Part shown: piece by piece, positions 55,801 through 64,000 of the stretch | Position numbering within the stretch: position 1 is the stretch's first letter | How the letters are laid out: each line of letters begins with the position of its first letter | Assembly: GCA_000750105.3 (NCBI GenBank) | Contig: JPHH03000043.1 | Coordinates: forward strand, 224,361 to 288,360 | Reading direction: 5' to 3' | DNA length: 64,000 bases | Source: Tolypocladium sp. Sup5 PDA-1 | Lineage: Eukaryota > Ascomycota > Sordariomycetes > Hypocreales > Ophiocordycipitaceae | Position numbers and translations under genes: made by a program | The notes under the pieces: generated by a model | Databases searched by the model: none | Seen by the model: the letters and a program-made list of their open reading frames with translations, nothing else | Told to the model about the DNA's origin: nothing

Positions 55801-58800
55801 GAGTTCCCTCAAGCCGGGTGGTCAAAATCGAAGGAGAGAAGAATGCATCGCCGGTGCTTCCAAGCATTGTTGCGGAGCTAGTCGCCAGCAGCATGTTATC
55901 AGATGTCGCTCCTGGTTCATCCATCCTCGTCTTTGAACCTCCTACGCTCTGCATCCACGCCCTCTCCAAGCGAACAGAAGCAGCTGGAATCGCCATCAGC
56001 TTTGCATCCACGCGGGCAAAACCATCGAGTGGCATCCGATGGATCCTGTTGCACGAGAAGGAGACCTTGCGCAGCCTGCGACAGAAGCTTCCACAAGACA
56101 TCAACTTGCTCTATGATCTGTCAAGCGATCAAAGCCCAGCAAGCCTAAGCCAGCGACTTGCCCGACGCATCCCCGCCGGCTGCGTGATTCGCCACAGGGA
56201 CTATCTCTTCCAAGATATCACGACACAGAATAAGTCTGCGGTAGGTGCCGAAAAGGCATACCAAGCGCTGGTCGAAGCGGTCGCTAGGGCCAAAGAGATG
56301 CCACCGAGTGATGATGGGGTGTCCATTATCAAGGGCAGCGATATTGTGTTGCTTGGAAACGCCGCCCTAGACATCGACACCTTGATCGATTGGGAATTGG
56401 AGCAGATCATCCCCAGCCGCATTCGATCTATGGAAACGGATCCCATCTTCGTATCGGACAAGACGTACCTGCTTGTTGGTCTCGCCGGTGATCTGGGCCG
56501 CTCCATTGCCCGTTTCATGGTGGAGCGCGGTGCCCGCCATGTTGTTTTGTCGAGTCGCTCGCCCAAGATCGACCAACGCTGGATTGATGACATCACGGCG
56601 CTGGGGGGGAACGTGATGGTGCTTCCAATGTAAGAAACTTCTTCTTTCCACGGATTTGATGAAACGAATATTTTTATTTGGATGATTGCTGACCACCAAC
56701 CTTTCAAGGGACGCCTCCAAAGAGGCTTCGGTAGACCAAGGTCTCGCCAAGATCCGCGAATCCATGCCGCCGATCGCTGGAGTCGCTTTCGGGCCTCTTG
56801 TGCTGCAAGACGTCATGTTCAAGAACATGGACCTGTCGATGCTGGAGATGGTGTTGGCACCCAAAGTGGAGGGCGCTCGTCTCCTCAGTGAGCGCTTGTC
56901 TGATCCTGCCCAGCCGCTTGACTTCTTCGTCATGTTTTCCTCCTTCGTGATGGTATCGGGAAATCCTGGTCAAGCGGCCTACAGCGCTGCGAATGCGTAC
57001 ACGCACGCCCTGGCTCAGAATCGACGCGCCCGTGGCATGGCGGGATCGACCATTGACATTGGCGCCGTCTTCGGTGTTGGTTTCATCGCCAGAGTGGGTC
57101 GGGAGCACGAGTATGATGTGGTCAAGTTCATCTTCGATGAGGTGAATGAGTGGGAGCTCCACGCCCTCTTTGCCGAGGCTGTTGTCGCCGGTCGCAACAA
57201 GCAGCTCGCCGATGTCGAAGTGATCACCGGCATGCCGTACATGGATCCTGCCAACCACGACCGGATCCCGTACTTTGACGACCCCCGATTCGCATACTTC
57301 AAGCTGTCTGACCGCAGCGCAAAGGGCAACAACGCCGCTGACGCGGTCGGGTCTGTCAAGGATCAGCTCCTCAAAGCAGATAGCATGGGTCAAGTCCGCT
57401 CCATCATCACGGATGGCCTCTGTGTCAGGATCCGGGGTGCCTTGCAGCTTACGGCTGCTGACGAGCTCAGCCTCACGACTCCGCTGATTGATCAGGGCAT
57501 CGACTCGCTGAGTGCCGTCACGGTCGCTTCTTGGTTCTCCAAGAATCTGAGCATCGACATCCCGCTGCTGGAAATCCTCGGCGGTGCTTCCGTCAACGAT
57601 CTCATCGACTCCGCGGTCGGCCGACTGCCGCCAGAGGCCATTCCATTGTGCTCTGACGGGTCTCTTGACCAGGAAAACGCAGTGCAAGTTCCTCAGGTCG
57701 TCGAATCCTCGGCCGTGTCTGACGGCTCGTCTTCGTCGTCCGCTGAGCACAACCACGACTTGACCCCGCCCTCGGCTTTCGAATCCGGCGGCGAAGAGGT
57801 AACAGAACGTGAGGCACCTCTGTCTCTGACCCAAGGGTACGCCTGGAAACAGCTTCAACTCCCCTTGGCACCCGAGACTTTCAATAGTACCATCGGTATG
57901 TACATGCAAGGTCCTCTCAACCTTGATCGCCTCAGTTGGGCAGTGAAACAAGTATTGCAACGCCACGACGCATTCCGCACGGCGTTCGTCAACGACCCGG
58001 CCGATACGGGTGGTCCTATCCAATTCATCATGGAGTCCCCTCGAGTGGCGTTTGAGACGATCCAGGTTGCCGACAAGGCTGCCGCAGATCAGGGCTTCAC
58101 GGATCTCGAGGGTTATCATTACGACTTGGACAAAGGAGACACGCTCAAGCTCGTCCATTACCAATGGTCACCCATGGATCACCTTCTGATCATTGCCTAC
58201 CATCGCCTTGTCGGAGATGGCTGGACCACCGAACACCTCTTCGTTGAGATCGGTCAATTGTACAGCGGCGTCAAGCTCGGGCCTGCTCCGAGCTATGCCG
58301 ATTTCGCTATACGCCAGCGCAAACAGCTGGAGTCTGGCGCGCTCGCCAAAGATCTCAGCTACTGGGCCGACCTCTTCAAGCAACCTCCAGCGAGACTCCC
58401 GACACTCAATGTGCCGGAAGCCAAGGCAGACTCGACTCCAACGGCTTGGTCAGAGCACGAAGTATCAGCTCGTCTCAATCGCATGGTCGGCGTGCGTATC
58501 AAGGACCGCAGCCGCAAGCACAAAGCGACGCCAATGCACTACTACTTGGCCTCATTCCAGATCTTACTGGCGCGTCTGACCGGTAGCGCCGACATCGTGA
58601 TCGGCGTCGCCGACAGCAACAGGTCCACGCTCGCAGACCAGGCGACCATGGGCTACTTCGCCAACCTGCTACCAGTCCGCCTGCCGTACGACCCGGACAA
58701 GATCTTCCACGAGGCGCTCTCCGAGGCCAAAGAGCAGATGCGGGGCGCGCTTCTCCACGGTGCCGTGCCGTACGGTGCCCTCCTCGACCACCTGGGCTTG

Positions 58801-59157
58801 CCCCCGCCGTCTTCCCAAGACGCGCACTCGCACGCGCCGCTGTTCCAGGCCGTGTTCGACTACAAGCAAGGCCAGGCGGGAAGCGGAAACATCGGGGATG
58901 CCAAGATCGTCGACTCGCGCACCCCGCGCGCCGGATCACCCTACGACATCACGCTGGAGATGAGCGACGACCCCACCAAGGCGCCCTTGATCACGGTGAA
59001 GCTGCAGAAGGAGAAATACGGGCTTCGGGACGCCGAGGTGGTCATGGACGCGTACCTCTCGATCCTCAGCATCTTCTCGAGGAATCCCGCGCTCCGGGTG
59101 GAGGATGGAAGACTGAATCAAGGTGCCAAGGCAGGGGATACGAAGCTTGGGGAGTAG
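49900..59157 (+). CDS. PKS2: highly reducing polyketide synthase with C-terminal condensation domain (LovB-type)
   Basis: Exons 49900-50869, 50932-54037, 54117-54337, 54400-56629 and 56709-59157; 8976 nt, 2991 aa, no frame defects. KS at 49935-51290 (DTACSSS, EAHGTGT, KTIIGHTEG). AT at 51630-52560 (FTGQGAQW, GHSSGE). DH at 52790-53720 (SGHSLQGQTVFPGAGY; ATLDVAFQS). C-methyltransferase at 54130-54900, with motif I (LEVGAGTGGATRV) split by intron 3. A pseudo-ER region at 55100-56450 without an NADPH motif. KR at 56460-57100 (LLVGLAGDLG; YSAAN). ACP with IDQGIDSLSAV near 57500. Full C domain at 57820-59050 with YHRLVGDG in place of HHxxxDG; the second, catalytic His is kept. No A, T or release domain. 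This is the LovB/MlcA/fusarielin-synthase layout, which needs a trans-ER and hydrolase; both are adjacent. An ATG at 49792 is also in frame. A cyclised (decalin-type) product is plausible. Confidence 0.93.
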
Positions 59158-59991
59158 ATAGGGATGTATATCTTTTTGTTGTTGTTTTTTTGAAACAAAA
59201 GAAACAAAAAGGTTTTTTGATATTTCTTCGATTCCGCGCTTCCTCGACCTTGCAAAGGTCAGCGTGAAACGTGTACAGTACAGTTCTTCGTTATCTTACC
59301 GACAAGAGCTGTGCGTAGATCGGTATGAAGACATGACCCCCCACATCGACTGAGGGTATCTGACTTTGACCTATTAACCAAACTAGGAGGCAATGGAGAA
59401 CAAAACCGCGTGCCAGGGTGTTCAGAGTTCAGATTAGTCTGGCATAATATAAGTGGGCAGGGAAATCTGCATTCATCTTTACATCATACGTCACTATGAC
59501 GTCTGTACCATACACCACAAAAGGCACAGCGCACTGTGTTCTGAGCGAGGCAAGTGGCCGCATGGCCATCTTCTATCTGGAAAGTATCGTCGATCGCGTC
59601 TCGGGAGGTCAAGGCAAGATGAAGTTGGCTCTTGGGGAAGCCCATGGCCATGGTGGACCCATAAGAAAGTGGGAGGGTGGAGCCGTTGCTTTTGCCGTGT
59701 ACTGTATTGGCAAGGGTAGCACAGTACCTAATGTCGCAAAAGAGAACAGGGGGGTAGAGTTCACCTACTAAAAGCCTTACCTCACAAGGGTAAAGCCCAA
59801 GACTTTGTGATTTATTAGCATAACCTTTAAAGACATCAGCATAACTATTGAATGATGGTTCTTGGGTAGATTAAGCAAAGTCGCAGTCTAATTTGACAGA
59901 AATGATTACACAATCACTAATGCTCCCAAAGGGATAAAACCTCCTAGCTAAGAAGGCAAAGCCAAAGGGCAAGCTTACGAGAGACTCGCAA
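59158..59991. other. PKS2 3' flank
   Basis: A 91-residue plus-strand open frame at 59496-59771 has no family match. From about 59870 the plus strand becomes eroded transposase sequence leading into the Tc1 fragment. Confidence 0.4.
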
Positions 59992-60273
59992 ATGTTCTGG
60001 GGTGCATTTCCGTGGCAAGGTCGTACATCTCTTGCGGCGCTACTTGGAGACCCCAACGCAGCCCGTGGCGGTGTTACAGGCGGCGTTATACAGGATTGCC
60101 TTGAGGCCCAGCTACCAACCATTGCTCAGCTGGGCTCATGTAAAGATAACGCCCCTGTACATAGAAGCTATTTTGTTCAGGACTGGCTGCGGCCTTGGGC
60201 TCGCGACAATGGGGCTGATCTTGAAGAATGGCGGGCATATTCACCTGATCTTAACTCGATCGAGAATCAATAA
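59870..60273 (+). mobile_element. Tc1/mariner-like transposase fragment
   Basis: From 59992 the plus strand reads MFWGAF, then GDPNAARGGV, DNAPVHRS (second catalytic Asp) and YSPDLNSIEN (third catalytic acid). These are the hallmarks of the C-terminal catalytic part of Tc1-family transposases. The upstream helix-turn-helix half is missing or broken by stops, and no terminal inverted repeats were found by eye. An inactive remnant at the right border of the cluster. Confidence 0.8.
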
Positions 60274-60299
60274 CACGGCAAGGCAGAGTCCTTTCCCGA

Positions 60300-61080
60300 G
60301 GGATTTCTTACAAAAGCCCCAGCAAGAAAATAAAGGAGACGGAATTTTTTTGGCGATATCAGCAGCTACAACCTCCACAGCCTTGGAATTAGTGTCAACC
60401 AGAAAGCCAGGTCGGTGGTAATATTGACGATCGCATACCCGATACCAAACTTTTTAAAGTTCAAGCACGTCCCCTAATGCGTCCAGAAAGCACTGATCGG
60501 GTAGCAATTGAAGATGCTAACGAAGGTCGAAATGAGCCCCCAAACCGCGATGAGGCCGCCTATCGCGTATAGCACCAGGTGGATCTAAGACGACGGGAAG
60601 ATGCGTCTATAAAGACACAAGAGAGATAATTTGATGGTAGGGGGTGCAACGACGTAACATATCTAAAAGTAATAAAGCAAGTGGTAAAACCTGGCAATCT
60701 GGTCTTCAGGAACGACAGAGAGGTGCCTGCCAAGCCCATTTTTCCGGCCTGAAATTTCAATGTCAGGCGGCCTGACGCGGGTGAAGGCGGAGGTAGGCAG
60801 GCTGTGATAACTCACACGCTATAAATAAGCCAAAAAGTAGCCATACCCAAACCTATCGACCAGCTTAGTAAAAGCAACCTGAGGAACTATCCTAAAAGCA
60901 ACGACTCACCAGACTGAGGCAGATTAGCCAGTCGTCGGCTGCCAAGGATGTATTTTTCAACCGTCTCGCGGACAGACGTGCAAGGACAGCAATGAATGCT
61001 AACACCGCAAAGAATGCAATAGACACCCAGAGTGTTACACCTTTATCCTCGGAGGAAACCGTATCGACAATTGTAGACAT
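60300..61080 (-). pseudogene. Pth11-like (rhodopsin-domain) membrane receptor, RIP-type pseudogene
   Basis: The minus strand from ATG 61080 encodes MSTIVDTVSSEDKG, two hydrophobic helices and RLKNTSLAADDWLICLSLV. After plausible introns it continues with NGLGRHLSVVPEDQIARFYH and APPTIKLSLLCLYRRIF, then AIGGLIAVWGLISTFVSIF. These are the conserved blocks of fungal integral-membrane Pth11-like receptors. In-frame TAG codons stand where Trp would be expected after RRIFPSS and SAFWTH, and where Gln would be expected near 60370. Such changes are G-to-A or C-to-T in CpA context, the signature of RIP. The 3' part is lost toward the Tc1 fragment. Confidence 0.7.
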
Positions 61081-61599
61081 GATGCACTTTAGTCTCCGAC
61101 CGAATATGAAACCCAGATGAAGAGATCTCACGACCAACGCCCTCGACAAGCACATAGCAACGTGGGTATATGCTCTCTCTACCAAGCAATCTGGCCTTTT
61201 CTCTTGCCCCAAATTTGGCTGAAACTTAAAAGAAGACGCATCCTGCTTTTTGATTTGTCCGAAATGTTGTTTTGCGCGACAGACATGGGAGCTAATAGCG
61301 CGTAGGAAACGGCATATCAAGCGCTTAACGTTATAGTTATGCGGTAGACGAGGGGTAACGATGAGGTCTATTGCCCTTACAAGGCTTCGAGATAGATCCT
61401 CCGCCGATTTCATCAGATACAAATCGTTGAATTGCACCGCTGCCTGCAAGTCCGGCTTGCTAGAGGTGGTGGAGGATCAGAACGGACTTTAGGCATTTCA
61501 AGGCGCAGACGGGATCGGCTGAACCTATCGCCTCTCGTACAACTCGCACTCCGACGTTACGGGAGGATAGCGGATACCGCAACGCCGCAAGTCTCATCG

Positions 61600-62800
61600 C
61601 CTGCTTGCACTTCGGGTGACCACAGACGATGAAGCCATCTCGCTCCATTTCCTTCATCGTATCCAGGTGCTCGCGCTCAAAGTAGTCATTCATCACGGCA
61701 GGCCGGTAGTATAAGAAAGTTCTTTCCTCAGCGGATATAGCTTCATCGCCAATACACCGCGGACACTATATCTTCCTCATAAGGAGTAGAAACAGGTCGG
61801 GTTCTAGTGATTCTTCCTTCAAAGGGATATCGGTCTATGGTATATCGCGGATGCGCTTCCATTTAACCGTTTCTCGTTTGCTATTAAGAGCCACCATAAG
61901 CTCGGCAGCCTCTCTACATAGCCGACAAAAGCCATCGAAACTCAGATTATCTAGCTACTAGCAGAGTAATTCGGCAAGCCACGCGCGCTCCGGTATATAA
62001 AGGTCGATAACTAGCGCCATATACTCATCCGCTTCCTCGTCCTAGCTATCCTCGGTAAGCTACCGCTCGATTTTCCACGTAGGACAATAATAGAAGTAGT
62101 ACTCTCGATAATTTTACTAAAGATCCTTCTCGCGATACGCCCGCTTAGTCCAGATTATCTTTATAAGTTCTCGTATCTCTTCTTCATATTCGGTCCCTCG
62201 GATACGGTATCGCCCGTTCTTGAGCTTATCCCTACGTGCCTCTAACTCCATAATCTTAGGATCAGGTAGCAGATCCCGCCATACGTCGTCGGGCACTATA
62301 TCTTGCCTCGCTTAGGGGTCGCGCGTCAAGCTTATATATATAAATAAGTCGATTAGACAATCCTTAGTTAGCTCGTCGGCGACTACTCTCTCGAGATAGA
62401 ACTTAACCTTTTCGTTAATATACGCACTATTAAAGGTTGCCTATCTTAGATCGTGGCGTATTATCTAGTCGCGGATAATATTAGACGCATTCCCTATAGA
62501 CCGCGACTTTGCATTAGTATTTCTTCCGCTTATGCTAGAGCAATAAGAAATATACCGTTAGTAGCGTTAGCGGCTCCTCTACGGAATGCCTTCGGGCTAA
62601 GCGCTTTCTCAAATCCCATATCGAGAGTCTGCCGCTCTATATCGTCGTTTAGCTTATAGTAAGGAAGAGGCTTCTCTAGGGAAACCATCGAGCTATCGAA
62701 CCCGCGGAATACGGGGCGCTTTAACCACTCCTCTTTCTACTATAGCGGTATATAAAGGCTCGGCCTATAATTCTAGAGCCTAAAGATACTCGATATAGTT
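61600..62800 (-). pseudogene. DUF3435 (tyrosine-recombinase-like) protein, RIP-type pseudogene
   Basis: Reading the minus strand, conserved blocks appear in order but across stops and frame changes: KEEWLKRPVFRGFDSSM, MGFEKALSPKAFRRGAAN, RWATFNSAYINEKVKFYL, SLTRDP, VPDDVWRDLLPDPKIMELEA, GRYRIRGTEYEEEIREL, PTWKIER and CPRCIGDEAISAEERTF. The last fragment is FEREHLDTMKEMERDGFIVC followed by a C-x-H-P-x-C zinc knuckle. This is the order of fungal DUF3435 ('FluG-domain') proteins, a family that includes the tyrosine recombinases of Starship elements. Many TAG/TAA stops replace Trp, Gln or Arg codons, consistent with RIP. No functional enzyme is encoded. Confidence 0.65.
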
Positions 62801-64000
62801 ATTAAGCTTAGGGTATTAAAGGCTTAGTTACTAATAGCGAGATTAACGATAACTATAATAATATAAAATAAGAGTCTTCTTATACTAGTAAAGAAGAAAA
62901 TAGTTCTACTTTATATTAGTAATATACTAGTAAGGCTAAGGAAGGAGCGGGCTATTATAGACGGTTTAGGCTTCTTATCTACTCCTTTATAGTAAATAAA
63001 CTTAATCGCTATAGTTAGAATATTAATACCTATTTCCGGGTAGCTGTGATAGTTTAGGTTCCTAAGGGATAAACTAGAGGTTTATATTAGCAGGTAGGTT
63101 AGGGCGTAGCCGTTAAATAGTCTTATTACGATAGTAATAGATTAGATATCCCGGATAGTAGATCGTAACTAAAGGGTTTAAAGTAATATAAGTATATCTA
63201 TATTAGAATAATATATTAAAAGCTAGCGAGGTATCTATACTATAGTAAGGAAATTAAGGGGTCTTATATACTAGCCGTAATCCCTTAGATTATAGAGGAT
63301 TAACTAGATTATTTATATAATCCTATTATAGTAAATAAGCTAGGTTATATAGGCTCGCCTAGATTATTTATATAATCCTAGGGATCCTATCGCTCCTCCG
63401 CTTATTAATCTATTATATTAACTATTATTTTATATAGCCTATATTAGCGCTTATATAGCTAGCCTATCCTATAGCCTATTAGCCTAGGTTATAATATAAT
63501 ATCCCCTCTCTTAATAGTCTTATCCCTAAGACCTAGCCTTATAATACCTATAACTAATATATAAATACCCTATCTATGCCTATATTTATAGGTATAGTAA
63601 CCTATTCTTATAATTATTCTAAGATATTATACTAATACTATATTAGGTTATATTAAAAAACTAAAATCTTATAAATCCTTTAAACGCGACTATCTAGCTT
63701 CCCTTATCTTAGCTAAAGGTAGCGCTATAGATATGCCTTATACTTTTTATTTTAAGCGGAAGTTAACTTATAATATAGTAGGGGGCTCTTCCCGCTACTA
63801 TAAGTATATAAAACGGGGTCGTTCGAACTATAATAGTATTTTAGTAGCATTGTCCTATTTATCTTACTTCCCTTCGCGTACCTTTTTTATTTGCTAATTC
63901 TCTTAGTAACGCGTTTAATAGATTAATAAAGAAAGTTAGATACCGAGGAGGAGGAGGCTAGGGAGCTACTAGAAAAGCTCTAATTATAATTATCCGAGGC
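61700..64000. repeat. TA-rich, RIP-affected repeat DNA
   Basis: From about 61.7 kb, and strongly from 62.7 kb, the sequence is dominated by TA dinucleotides and CTA/TAG triplets. It has very few CA or TG dinucleotides and no open frame of note. This is the composition of repeats mutated by RIP. It marks the end of the gene-rich segment and continues past the window edge. Confidence 0.75.

Noticed and set aside
56704..58164. 486-residue minus-strand open frame
   Set aside because: It lies opposite the PKS2 KR-ACP-C exon and mirrors its codon structure; it has no family features of its own.

Overview
The window is filamentous ascomycete DNA, probably Pezizomycotina. Genes carry short spliceosomal introns (about 45-110 nt, GTANGT/GTRAGT donors). 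There is an intron-bearing nuclear tRNA-Leu, a Pth11-like receptor relic, and a TA-rich right flank whose in-frame stops fit CpA-to-TpA change as expected from repeat-induced point mutation (RIP). The species cannot be named from sequence alone.

Left edge (1-6.0 kb). The C-terminal part of a probable fungal transcription factor (cut by the window) is followed by gene debris: a TPR-protein fragment and an arginase 3' fragment. Next come a tRNA-Leu(CAG) and an intact four-exon mitochondrial phosphate carrier, the last obvious housekeeping gene.

Core (6.6-59.2 kb). This is a dense secondary-metabolite region with two highly reducing polyketide synthases near its ends. PKS1 (minus, 11.2-19.5 kb) is KS-AT-DH-MT-ER-KR-ACP. 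It is flanked by two BAHD-type acyltransferases and a P450. Rightward are a UbiA-type aromatic prenyltransferase, a classical SDR, an extended SDR/epimerase, a cupin protein, an aromatic-type FAD monooxygenase, a second P450 and a phenylalanine/tyrosine ammonia-lyase. Then come a secreted berberine-bridge-type FAD oxidase, a crotonase, an acyl-CoA dehydrogenase and a third P450. The region ends with a LovC-type trans enoyl reductase, a LovG-type serine hydrolase and PKS2 (plus, 49.9-59.2 kb; KS-AT-DH-MT-pseudoER-KR-ACP-C). PKS2, the trans-ER and the hydrolase form the same functional trio as in lovastatin-type (LovB/LovC/LovG) systems. The ammonia-lyase, crotonase and acyl-CoA dehydrogenase look like a supply line for a cinnamate- or benzoate-derived unit. 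The prenyltransferase, flavin hydroxylase and P450s could decorate an aromatic, and the two BAHD enzymes could join or cap acyl groups. A core motif CGCCGAA/TTCGGCG, often in tandem, lies in many of the intergenic spaces and may be the binding site of a cluster regulator.

Two genes (PKS1 and the acyl-CoA dehydrogenase) are each exactly one base short of an open frame, although every other multi-exon model closes perfectly. These are either true frameshifts or base-call errors, and they decide whether the pathway works.

Right edge (59.2-64 kb). A Tc1/mariner transposase fragment, a stop-riddled Pth11-like receptor, a stop-riddled DUF3435 (tyrosine-recombinase-like) relic and then TA-rich, gene-free DNA mark a transposon-rich boundary.
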